From the NCBI GenBank assembly GCA_003550325.1, contig QKWP01001266.1:87601-151600 (forward strand): a stretch of 64,000 bases of DNA, in the 5' to 3' direction. The position numbers and the translations under genes are program-made. Source of the stretch: Gigaspora rosea (lineage: Eukaryota; Glomeromycota; Glomeromycetes; Diversisporales; Gigasporaceae). Position 1 is the first letter of the stretch. Every line of letters starts with the position of its first letter. A model generated the notes under the pieces. It saw only the letters and a list, made by a program, of their open reading frames with translations, was not told where the DNA came from and ran no database searches. This document shows positions 23,181-33,339 of this stretch, piece by piece.

Positions 23181-24109
23181 AAAAAAGAATTAAAGCAATA
23201 TATAAAACTTAATCCAGTTCAGGTTGTTAGTATTCTGGCCAAGAATCCAACTGAAAAAAATAAATATAAAGCATTTAATTAGAAATCTAAAAGGATAGAA
23301 CCTTGTTAATATTCTGATCTAATACATATCTTATACACTACTAATATCTGCCTCATCTTGATAATTAACAACAAAAGTGCCTAGAGAAACAGAGCAAGTT
23401 CTTTCAAGATAAGAATATAGTTTATATAAGAAGAATAAAAGACAAATAAATAATTGGCTCAAAGTTGCACAGAAAGAAAAAGTAGAAACAATACTCACCA
23501 TAGCTTATGATTACTTGTTGGGGTGTTACTTCAGAAGAATATTATGTTTAATAAAATTTGAGATTTCTATTATTGGCCTATTGGTCCCAGATATATTATA
23601 ATATAGTACTTAGAAATCAAAACTGTAGAAGTAGTTTCAGTAGTAAATTACTTATCTTTGAAACTTTTCTATCATCTTTTATACAAATTCACTTTTTGTT
23701 GTTTCTATTAATATTGTAAAATAATTGTTGTTAGTATATGTTGCTTTTAATCTTTGAAATTTGAGTAGAAGTATTAATATAGAATAGTTTCTCTCTAATT
23801 CTTGATATCTTATTTGAAATAAATTGTTATTGTCATTCCTTATCAGGCATAGGATATGTTCCCTTGAAATAGGTCAAAATGCTTTCTATAATTAAATTTT
23901 TAAAAATACATATGAATTTACTATATAACTTTGAGCTAAGATCTTCATCAATCTAACTTATTAACTTAAAATTAAATTTTACAATTATATAGAACAAGAA
24001 AAGAAGAAAAAATTGAGCTTAACCAGCTTGGATAGTAGTTATATTAGGTTAGATAAGTGTATAGCTTGACATATCTCAATTGAATTACATCTTCTTACCA
24101 TATCTACTA

Positions 24110-24807
24110 TGTGTAATTTTTGAGTAATGTACATGATATTTCCAGCTTTTATATTCATGCAACATAGCCAAAACATGTAAAATTTAACAGCATGAGTAAT
24201 TCAAATACAATCACAGTTATTAACATGTATTGAGCACAATTGGCCTAACAAAAATGGCAAACAAAAAAAATAAATAAATAAAATAATAAATAAACTACTA
24301 AGATATTAAAGCAGAGTCTTTAGAACAATTCCAATTTTGTGTGACCCATTCACCCACTTCAGGCATAAGAAGTATGTAATTCTATTATTTATTTCACTCA
24401 TAGCTAGCTTGCTACAACAGTTGGTATACTACTGCTGCTTTCATGGTAACTTCCAGTACAATCACAATTGTTTTTTTTCATAGAATATCATTGCTGTTAT
24501 GGCCAACTCAGCCAATTACTCAATGTGTTTTCTAAACTTTTAGTAAATAAATTACCACTGACAAGAGTAATTTGTCAGTGTAATTTTAAAATAAAAGTGT
24601 TATTAAAAGTGTTTTATAATGTAATGCTTTTTAGTACATATGTAAATAATTTTTTGGGGGCTATTGTCCCTTAAATTATAACCTTAAAAATAATAAACAA
24701 GATTATTCTTGGTGTATTCATATTACACTTTGGCAGCCATCTCAAGAATATCCAATTACATTAAACCTATGTGTGTAAATAATAAATAACTGACATAATT
24801 TTATATT
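24110..24807. other. Repeat-rich non-coding DNA
   Basis: No gene seen. A small tract of taaataaat repeats lies near 24265-24290. The last 9 bases (24799-24807) are the left target duplication of the next element. Confidence 0.35.
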
Positions 24808-26173
24808 GGTTTGGCTTGCTTTACTGACAATCACCACACAACACCCCACTTTACCAACAATTAATTTGCCAACAGACTTGTCTTACAGATAATTAGTTCA
24901 CAAATACTCAACTTACAGACAATCTGACTTGCCAACAAGCTTATTTTGTTGACAATTAATTTACTGACAGTACATTTCACTGACAAGATTAATTTACTGA
25001 CAAGCTTATTTTGATGACAATATAATTCATCAACAGTATGTTTCACTAACAATCTCTATAAAAAAAGGTACTGTAAAGGTATGAATTGGAGGCAGAATGG
25101 CATGGGTTTTGGTGGCATAAATTAAACCTGGATTATGTATATAAGAGGCTTGAATTGGCACAGATTCCTGGCTTTTGGTGGACTGTATACCTATACAAAT
25201 TGTACTATTAATGACTTGGGTTTTGCAACATAGTCCAAATAGCATAAATTTTGACATAGGTAATTAATGTGAATTAATGTGCTATACCACTGTGATAAAA
25301 AAAAATACAAGTAGATTACATAAATTTAAATTAACAATTAATATAATATGAACAAACTAACTACACATGTATCAAAACTTTGAAAGGATTTTTTTTGTTA
25401 AGATATTGCAATTTTTTGAAAAAAAATTGTATATTGAACTTTCACTCTTTGTGAAACAAACCAACATGTGCCATCTTTAATACATATAATTCTATAAAAT
25501 GAAGGTGCCTTTACGACATGATTTAACATGCCACCTCCTATTGTAATTTCTGTGCTACTTTTTACTGTGACATTCCATTTAATAGTCTGTATGTACACCC
25601 TAACCAGGTGCCAATCAAAATCCTGACAATCTCAACAACAAAAAATAATTTTTATTTAAGTTAGGTTAGGGTTAGGGTGAGCACCTAGATTATAGTTTGG
25701 TTTAGGCGATTTTATAGTAAAATTGCTCAAGAAAAGCTTTTTTTGATTGTTAGAATTATGGCCTTTTGGATTTTGTTTGTTAGAATTTTGACCCAAACAC
25801 ATTTTTTTAAAAAATTGGGCCACTGGGCCCCAACAACTAACAAGTTATCTATTAGTTAACTTGAATTAATATGGTAAAAACATCGAATGAAAAAGAATCA
25901 AGTTATTTTAGCTGCACAAAGTTAATATTTCATTTTGCATAACGGATATGTACTGTCAGCGAATTATATTGTCATCAAAAATAAGCTTGTCAGTAAATCA
26001 ATCTTGTCATTGAAATGTGCTGTCAGTGAATTAATTAATTGTCAATAAAATAAGCTTGACAGTTAAGTCAGCTTGTCTGTAAGTGAGTGTCAGTGAACTG
26101 GCCATCTGTAAGACAAGCCTGTCAGTAAATTGATTTTTGCTGAAGTGGGATGTCAGTGAAATAATACGGACCC
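24808..26173. mobile_element. Foldback/MULE-type element, 1366 bp, 9-bp TSD
   Basis: Long inverted arms (about 24808-25060 and 25950-26173) are arrays of ttactgacaagctta and caattaatttactgacag-type units. Unit order is conserved between arms. Ends begin GGTTTGGC and GGGTCCGT. The element is flanked by ttttatatt (24799-24807) and ttttatata (26174-26182), an 8/9 match and a likely 9-bp TSD. The interior shows no transposase; it contains ttaggttagggttagggt at 25661-25678. Same family as 18433-18750. Confidence 0.65.
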
Positions 26174-26410
26174 TTTTATATATCTTTTTGTGGCTAAATT
26201 CACCCAAAAAATTATTAGCATATTTTACGTGTCTATTTTTCTATGCAAATTGTTTATGTGGATGAATATACCTGTCATTTACATTTTATAATAATTCTAT
26301 GTTATACTAAATAATATAAATTTGACCGATTTCACTTTTATTTTGTCTGTTAATTTATAAACATTATACAATATATGTATAGATAAATTTATATTTATAT
26401 TTTTTTTCAT

Positions 26411-26742
26411 AATGCCGTGTTTATTATATCGTCCTACGAGAGAAGCACGAAGAGAAACTAATACTGCATTACAAAAATAAAGAAGGGTGAGTGACCTGAG
26501 TGGTACTTTTTAGATGGGCCCAATTTATAATTAAGCTTCGATCTATATAATTGGTATTCGCATATGATATCACCTTTGAAAACAATATTAACACAACTTA
26601 CTAAAATTACTAATCACTATTAACAATAAAGTCATTATTTACTGTACAAAATGATATTATTATTTAACTTATTGATTAATTATACTTTTACTAATAAATA
26701 GTTTTGTTAATGCACGTCCGTAAGGACGTACCAAAATGCTAG
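26411..26742 (+). mobile_element. Helitron remnant with 3' terminus
   Basis: The right end has a perfect hairpin acgtccgtaaggacgt (26714-26729), then accaaaatg, CTAG (26739-26742) and T, the standard Helitron 3' layout. About 300 bp upstream an ATG at 26412 starts MPCLLYRPTREARRETNTA, followed at once by a stop. This resembles, from memory only, the N-terminus of Helitron helicase proteins in these fungi. If so, the element lost most of its gene. The 5' end was not found (perhaps near 26180). Confidence 0.4.
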
Positions 26743-26877
26743 TTATAAATTGAAATTACAAAATGAATCTATTTATTTATTTATACTGATACATATCAAA
26801 ACTTTCAAAAATTATCTGAAAGATAAAGTCTGACTTCAGATGAATCTAAATAATATAATATATCATAACGTTATCCT

Positions 26878-28223
26878 TTAATAGGCGGAAAAACTAATAA
26901 AGTGTAAGCTTTCAACAAATACCTTTATTTGCACTTGACACTTTCTGTGTGCTAATAAATTTCTAGTATACATAGAATCCGGATGTTTTGGTGAGACAAT
27001 CTGTAATTCTTTGACTATTTTATCAGCCTCTAAAAATTGTTTTTTAATCTCATTCGGGTCCGAACCTATCCCATACATTTTTTCATTCCATTTATAAAGT
27101 TTATTCCAAATAGCATAAGCAGAAGGTCGTTTTTGTGGATCCGAGTTCATGCATTGCATAGCCAATTCAACATAGCAATTTGGAGTTCCTGGTGCAAATT
27201 CTGGCCGCAATCCCTTGCAAATCCTCACGGCAAGACCAATATCAAATTTATAACCATCAAAAGGTCTTTGTCCAGTTGACATCTCTGACATAATGACTCC
27301 AAAGCCATAAATATCAGCAGCTTGCGTATACTTTTGACCTAATAAAACTTCTTGTGCGACATAAGGCATGACACCATAAGTACCATCTTCTGAATTATTT
27401 TCATCATTCTTTCTGGACAATCCTAGATCTGTGATGTAAGATTGCCCATTTACACTAACGGAATAATCTTGCAAAATATTACCGCTGTGAAAGTCTGCAT
27501 GAATATATCCTCTTCCATGAATATCAGTTAAATCATCCGAAATATTTACTAGAAATTGTAATTTAATCTGCCAGGTAAGATCCTGAAACTTTTTTCTTAA
27601 AAATGTACGAAGACTTCCCTCAGTAGCATATTGGAATACCATGAAGTATTCATTTGTCTCCGTGTTTTGAGTTAGTCCATATATTCCCAAATTTTTGCAA
27701 CATTCCAAACTATTTTTAAACTTTATAGATAATAATTTACGTATGTTTAATAAATTATACAATAAATTTAAGTATGTTTCATAAATTATACAATAAATTT
27801 AAGTATGTTTAATAAATTATACAATAAACAATAAGTTAACTTACTTCTTTTAAAAATTTTTGAATGTTTTCTTTAGAATCATACAAAGTCTTGAGTGCAA
27901 CAGTGAATGGCTTCTTACGTGCCCTTGTAAAATTACCATAAGGACCATCAATTATTCGTTTACCATCTAACCAACTTGCAGAAAATACAGACCCAAATCC
28001 TCCTTTACCAATTTCTTTAATATCAGTTAACCTATCAAATGGAATCCATTCGATCATGCTCTCGTATGAAGTAGTTTTAAGTTGAAATAATTTCATACAA
28101 TCATCAATATCTTTGTTTTTAATCGTCAATCCTTGAATTGTTAAGTCAGGATCACATGTCTGACACCATGCTTTATTCGTATTATTTTCATCACAACGTA
28201 AACATGCTCCATAATCTTCATTT
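26878..28223 (-). CDS. TKL-like protein kinase with Cys-rich N-terminus
   Basis: Two exons: 28223-27845 and 27720-26878, phase 0, joined by a GTAAGT...AAAG intron of 124 nt. Order of parts: a Cys-rich stretch (CLRCDEN, WCQTCDPD), a linker with MIEWIPFDRLTDI, the G-loop IGKGGFGSVFSA, VALKTL with the ATP-binding Lys, YFMVFQYATEGSL hinge, HADFHSGNIL catalytic loop, ITDLGLS metal-binding motif, MPYVAQEVLLGQKY, DIYGFGVIMSEMSTGQRPF and RPSAYAIWNKLYKW. It is therefore a non-RD kinase (HAD for HRD), with DLG for DFG and AQE for APE; the catalytic Asp and Lys are present. It ends SLHFISFSAY. Its true 5' end is uncertain: codon 1 has no ATG, and the exon begins at an AG acceptor at 28225-28224, after the intron array at 28224-29135. 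Confidence 0.85.
27739..27832. repeat. Three copies of a 33-bp unit inside the kinase intron
   Basis: aagtatgtttaataaattat + acaataaattt recurs three times (with a gtttcat variant). The intron's GTAAGT donor (27844) and AAAG acceptor (27721) lie just outside. Slippage seems to have lengthened the intron to 124 nt. Confidence 0.7.
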
Positions 28224-29135
28224 CTTTATAATTGTTAACCGAATGATATTTGTTTTAAATAAATCATTTATGCAATTTTTAAATCTCAATGTAATTGATT
28301 GAATGCTCACCGACTAAATTAAATTAGTATGTTAAATTTATGCTTAATAGTAGATATTAATGAACTTGATGCCTTATTTAATATACTCACTCACTAAAAT
28401 TAATGACATTAAATAGTAATGTAGATAGTAAATAAATATTTATAAATTTAATGATTTATAATAAATGATCTTTATACTTACTAACTAATTGAATGCGAAT
28501 AAAATGAAGTTAAAGATTTTGTGTAATAACCAATATGCACGAATTAGAAATATTTCGATTGCCGAATATTCTTTATACCCACCGACTAAATTGATATGGA
28601 TTAAATGAGATTAAAGAGATATCTTATTTTAAAAGCATATTGATTAATAAATTTTTTTTTATACTTACTAGCTAAAAAAAAAATATATAATACAAATAAA
28701 ATGAAACCAAGTTGATGTTGTGCAGTGAAAACATTTACGAATTTGAATGGCCTATTCTGAATAATTAATAAATAATCTTTATACTCACGGACTAAATTAA
28801 TGTGCATTGGGAAGTTAAATGAATAATGTTTATGAATTTGATTAATTTATTTTAACTAATAAGATCATTATACTTACAATCTACAATAAATTAAATAAAC
28901 CAAATGAAATTAGATAGGAGACATTGTGTAATGATACTGGTAAATGTTATTATAAATGATTTTGTACATACTCACTAAGAAGAGTTAGTTAAAATCTATT
29001 GTTTAATAATAAATTCTTATAACTGATTTTAAATAACTTCATAATTGATTATTATACACACCCCTAAAAGATTAATTTTGAAACCAAATATTTAAGTTTT
29101 TAATCTTAAAGTTTAATTAAGAATTAATAACTTAC
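28224..29135 (-). other. Tandem array of ten intron-like units with 3-6 nt micro-exons
   Basis: On the minus strand, acceptor and donor signals occur as tight pairs. AG|3 nt|donor is seen at 28976 (TGA, GTATGT), 28882 (ATT, GTAAGT), 28793 (TCC, GTGAGT), 28673 (CTA, GTAAGT), 28587 (TCG, GTGGGT), 28486 (TTA, GTAAGT), 28395 (TGA, GTGAGT) and 28315 (TCG, GTGAGC). At 29065 it is AG|GGGTGT|GTATAA, or GG|GTGTGT. The first donor is GTAAGT at 29135 inside the Sel1 ORF; the last acceptor is at 28225-28224. Donor spacing is 74-120 bp. Most donors continue TATAAAG or TATA, and acceptors are preceded by T-rich tracts. Alternate units share extra sequence (ttacacaa, cttcattttatt), so the array probably grew by duplication. 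It is either a chain of real micro-exons or a repeat of intron origin. Confidence 0.55.
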
Positions 29136-29588
29136 TTTTGAAGATAACTTCTGAATTTGTCATAATCCTCTGCCACGCCAGCACCATATCTATAACAAAT
29201 GGCTGTTTTAATCGTTCCCTTAGGATTACCTGCTTCAGATGATTTCTGATAATATGTAAACGCCTTATGCTTATCACTTTCAACACCAATTCCTAAATAA
29301 TAACAATAACCAACTTGAAACATTCCATCCGAATTATTCATATCTGCAGATTTTTGGTAATAATCAAATGCTTTAGTTTCATCCTTCTCGACCCCAATTC
29401 CATATTCATGACAATAGCCAAGCCAAAATATTCCATTTGAATCGCCCATATCCGCAGAATTTTGACAATCGATAAAATTCAATTGACTAAAAGCATTAAT
29501 TATTTGATCTTTATCATCCGATGAATTAATTGTAATTGTTAGCTGTTTTTCGATTTGGTTATTATTTGCAATATCTTTATTTAGCATT
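29132..29588 (-). CDS. Sel1-repeat protein or 5' exon, about 151 aa
   Basis: Sel1 repeats are TPR-like helical pairs that mediate protein contacts. From the ATG at 29587: a 40-aa leader (MLNKDIANNNQIEKQLTIT), then three repeats, SADMGDSNGIFWLGYCHEYG, SADMNNSDGMFQVGYCYYLG and SSEAGNPKGTIKTAICYRYG, each closed by a GIGVEKDETKAF-type helix. An AG lies just before the ATG, so an upstream exon is possible; a repeat begins within about 60 bp. Unspliced, the frame ends SYLQK and TAA at 29134-29132. However, that TAA is part of a good donor (GTAAGT at 29135), so the exon may instead splice into the intron array and on to the kinase. Confidence 0.7.
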
Positions 29589-29639
29589 CTGAATGTTAAA
29601 AAATTAACATTAAAAAGTGAATGTAGCAATAGTAGGTTT

Positions 29640-30110
29640 AACGATACTACTTGAATGTGTGCCAGGGTTTGTGGCGCAACAAAATTCTTTATGTTAGGGT
29701 TAGGGTCAGGATGTTAAAAATTGGCCAACGAACTTTTTTTGTTAATGATATGTTACACGAGAATAATACTTACCATATATGTACGTACCTTCCGACGCAT
29801 CCACTTATTTGCGCGGGTAATACAAGCTCCTGGAGAGGAAATAGCCAATCGGAGAGTGCAAATTTTGACTATTCCGGATCAGCCCGACGAAGAATTCGAA
29901 CACGCGTAAAAGAATACGCAAAAACTAATGTTTAAATCGATCTTGGTACACTAATTAAAAATGACGGGAATGAAATTTAGCTTATATTAAACATCACTCT
30001 AACCTTATAGCCTCTAACATTAAGACCCTAACCCTAATTTTTATTTCACGCACTTAGTTTATTTACAAAATCGGATTTTCTTTTTTGGGTTGTGTGGATT
30101 AATCAAATTT
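29640..30110 (+). repeat. Dispersed repeat copy, plus orientation
   Basis: 29806-30092 (tttgcgcgggtaatacaag, aggaaatagccaatcggag, actattccggatcagcccga, acgcgtaaaagaa, gtttatttacaaaatcgga) is the reverse complement of 43640-43890, and its two ends are joined at 1166-1257. Telomere-like ttagggttagggt at 29694-29706 and accctaaccctaa at 30026-30038 lie within it. No gene product recognised; ORFs overlapping it are not supported. Confidence 0.6.
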
Positions 30111-30990
30111 ATGATTTTGATTGGTTAATGTAACATGTGACTATCGAGTAATATCGTGATGTGTTGGCTCTATGCAGCCTCGTGTAACATTATCTTGATT
30201 TTTTATTATGCAAATCGACTTTCATTTTTAATTGAAAAATGTCAACCACGTCAAAATTTATATAAATCTAACAGCTAATAAAAACTCGATTTCAAAAAAT
30301 TTGTAAAAATGGGCTGTTTCTATTGCCTGCGCCCCATATAAGGGAGGTATCTTGACGAAGGGGTATTGTGACGAATTTGGTTATATCGTAGAATAATGAT
30401 CAGAATTGAGTGATTTTTATATCACTCGATTCGTCTCAAAGAGACGAATCGATTGGTGGTTAAATCATTTAATTCTGATCACTAGGTCAACCAACTTTGT
30501 CTTTTGTTGAGATTTTTTTAAACTTTTTTCATACAGCATATATTTGGTAATATCTTGTGTTGTATATAAATTTCCAAACAATTTTAATCCTTACCAATTA
30601 AACAACCATTTGTACTAATCCTATTGTGCATAGTTGATGATAAAATCAATACTATTATTTATGATTTTTACAGAGCTATCCTCAAATTTCCGGGTCATCC
30701 AACCCGGAATTTTGTGGACCCTCCTGTGAAATTCGCTGCTTCAGTAATAAATATTCAAGTGACCGCGTGAAAAAAATTCACGCACTTAGTCAATAAATAT
30801 TAGATTACTTCGATGATGATATAGTAAGATATTACAAATTGGATTTAAAAATTGGCGAATTTTTATATGGGGAAAGATTATCTAGATTATCTTATATTTT
30901 ACAAGACGAAAAGTCAAAAAACTACACAATTTATGCTGGAATTAATTTTAATAAATTTATTATTTTATAAAAACATTCTGAATTACAGTA
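30111..30990. other. Intergenic DNA with a hairpin
   Basis: 30395-30482 forms an imperfect foldback: tgatcagaattgagtgattt pairs with aaatcatttaattctgatca around gattcgtctc-aaa-gagacgaatc. This may be a short MITE. A related gattcgtctcattgaaac lies near 34165. No gene found. Confidence 0.45.
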
Positions 30991-30993
30991 AAA

Positions 30994-32897
30994 TTAAACT
31001 TTTTTATAATAATCTTCTTTAATTAATTTACTTGCTCTCCATGCGACCATAGCAGTTGGAGCGTTAAGATTACCAGCTGGAATGGTTGGAAAAATTGAGG
31101 CATCAACAACTCGTAGATTTTTTGTTCCATAAACTTGAAGGCGATGATTGACACACCCTCCTTTAGATTCTGGTGCCATATTTACTGTACCGCATGGATG
31201 GGATGATGAAGTTGTCTAGAATAAGGGAAGTTAATATTAATAATTATATTCTTTTTACATTATCAATATGCAGTATATATACCTTTTATACTTACCCTTT
31301 TGCAAATGTATTTTTCCCATTCTTTATCATCATTCACTTCATCTAGTCCAATCACTTCTACACCCCAATCAGTACTTAATGGAGTTTGTTCAAGTATTTT
31401 ACGTGATAATTTAAGCCTACTCATCATTCTATACAAGTCTTCGAGTTTATCATAATAATTAAGAAATATTTTTGGGTGTGCAAATGGATCAGAACTACTT
31501 AATTCCAAATGACCAACACTTGATGGACGATTAAGCGCTGTTAACATGGAATAAAATTCTTTTTTATCAGTTGGATGTTCATCAAGAATGCCTTTATCAA
31601 ATATGACTGCTCCTACTATAAAATTATAATTTATAAATTAATTAAACTTTTTTTTTTACAACTTTCTAAAAAACACACATATTATATCAAGATATTAACT
31701 TACAATATTGTTGAATGTCAGGACGTTCATCATTAAATTCTTTTCGACTAGGAATCTTTCCTTCAATATTACCTTTATAAAAAGAACAATAGCTACTCCA
31801 AAACTTGAATATTTCAATATAGAACCAGTTGTACTACCTGGAACAGAAACTGTGGCAGTAACGATACAGAAAGGATGGTCCCATAAATTATGCCCAATTA
31901 TGCCCAACTGGTAATTCTTTACGAACTTTGATACAATTATCTTCTAAATTTTTTTTGGTCCAATTCAAGAGAGCATTAAAATCTTTTTTTTTTTTTAAAA
32001 AATAATTTATCAAAATATATAATGTCAGCTTAATCATGAACAAATTATTATTGCTTCTTAATTCTTACCTGAGGACTATTAATAGCACCACCACAAATAA
32101 TAACTTCACCTTTTGGAGCAATATAACAATTGTGATTTTTACCATTTTAAGAATATCTCACGCCATTGCAACGTTTGCATCTTCCTTTTTTTCGTCCCAA
32201 ATAGTATTTAATGTCGCGGCTGATGCTGAAAACGGCTGATGCTGAAATTTGGGATCTTGATTTGAAACTATAAGCCCTGCTAAAATCTACAAATACTCTT
32301 TAAATATCAAATCTACCCCCAAACATCACCCTAACCCTATAAGACAAAAACGAAAAAAGCACTACAAAAAAATTTTAAAATTTTATATCAAAGTAGATTA
32401 AAATTTCAGCATCAGCCGTTTTCAGCATCAGCTGCGACATTTAACATGTGAGAAAAGCATTTAACATTAACTGCCACAAACTTGCCAACATTATAATCGC
32501 CTGGCGCATGCGGATTTCCTTCAATAAATGGTTTTGGAGGACAAACTATAACTTTTTTCAATGCATCTTTCAAATAACCATCAGCCAATGTAAAACGCTT
32601 TCCATCTTTCATTGTAAACTATTGCATTAAAATTCAACCCAATATTAAAAACATAACACATAATACGTTTAAATATTTATTTTAAACTCACTTGGTATCT
32701 TCCTACTCCATTTTGTTTAGCGTCATTGAAATCTTTATTAAATGGAATACCAAATTCTCTTACGACTTTAAAAACATCTTTAGAAATATCAAATTCATCA
32801 TCTTGTACGTAAAGTAAACCATTGAACCCATGATACTTTTCAAATTCTACGTCTGGATGTTTACGTGCATTATTTTCAACTGCTTTGAAAGCTTTTG
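30994..32897 (-). pseudogene. GMC oxidoreductase, 5'-truncated, interrupted by a MITE
   Basis: GMC flavoenzymes oxidise alcohols such as choline, methanol or glucose. Exons by GT-AG and phase: about 32897-32692 (FEKYHGFNGLLYVQDDEF), 32618-32069 (CPPKPFIEGNPHAPGDYN, GEVIICGGAINSPQ), 31982-31704 (LWDHPFCIVTATVSVPG), 31615-31296 (HLELSSSDPFAHPKIF) and 31215-30994 (SSHPCGTVNMAPESKGG, LRVVDASIFPTIPAGNLNAP). The catalytic His (HPCGTVNM) and Asn (GNLNAP) positions are present. Damage: the N-terminal FAD-binding part is missing; a 228-bp MITE sits in exon 2; there is a stop or shift near 32145; a TGA replaces Gly in the expected LSGIGPKK at about 31965; a 10-nt tandem duplication (ttgggcataa) lies near 31893-31912; and one base is missing near 31775. 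The substrate cannot be told. Confidence 0.85.
32212..32439. mobile_element. Ginger-related MITE, 228 bp, TSD TTTAA
   Basis: TIRs of 38 bp with one visible mismatch: tgtcgcggctgatgctgaaa, then acggctgatgctgaaattt, against the reversed right end (32402-32439). Exact TTTAA flanks at 32207-32211 and 32440-32444. The TIR closely resembles that of the Ginger-type transposon at 44507-47369 (tgtgacggctgatgctgatt), so that family is the likely source of its transposase. With one TTTAA copy kept, the GMC exon reads through (SHML to NTIWDE), so it inserted into a coding exon. caccctaaccctat lies inside. Confidence 0.8.
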
Positions 32898-33339
32898 TTT
32901 AAATGCAATTGTTTATAAAAATTAAATTTTCTGCAAGTAGAATATATATATTTATTAATCGTGAAAAATTCGGAAACTCTACTCGATCCTGCGAATCCCG
33001 CACGGGATCCGGCATCCCACGGGGATTTTTAAAAAAATCGGGATTTGCCCATCACTACGTTTCACAACTTTTGGAACCAAAAGGTGACTCCAATATAGCG
33101 TGGAGAATTTTCAACGGATTGTATGTCTGATTTTTGCAAAATACAAAATATGTTATCTTTAAAATATGTAAATTTTTATAACAAATTAACAGATGATACA
33201 ATATTGCCATTTTTACCTTCGTCCAAAAGAGAGACAGAAGTAACGGGATTTTCTTTGGAACTAGTTTGTTGGTTATTTTGAGTAGTTCGGAAAACTTTGT
33301 AATTCCTTTAGAAGTTGACGAACTTGAAAAGCGTGGATT

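Larger units (their letters stand above)
16440..24110 (+). mobile_element. Old LTR retroelement remnant, probably Ty3-like, with MITE insertions
   Basis: A fossil. LTR-like sequence at about 16555-17681 and about 23650-24100 shares a roughly 180-bp block (16560-16740 against 23660-23840) and a second block near the inner and outer ends. After the left LTR comes ttggtggtgactatgag, similar to the primer-site region after the 51897-52688 LTR. A gag-like fragment lies at 21330-21900. The element is broken many times over, no pol was recognised, and two related MITEs lie inside. Its divergence implies great age. Boundaries are approximate. Confidence 0.45.

Noticed and set aside
28129-28129. Kinase start at 28129
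   Set aside because: The codon there is TTG; the open frame continues upstream through CLRCDEN and WCQTCDPD to an AG acceptor at 28225-28224, so 28129 is not the real beginning.
29588-29629. Sel1 start at 29629
   Set aside because: That codon is TTG. The first ATG is at 29587, directly after a possible AG acceptor.
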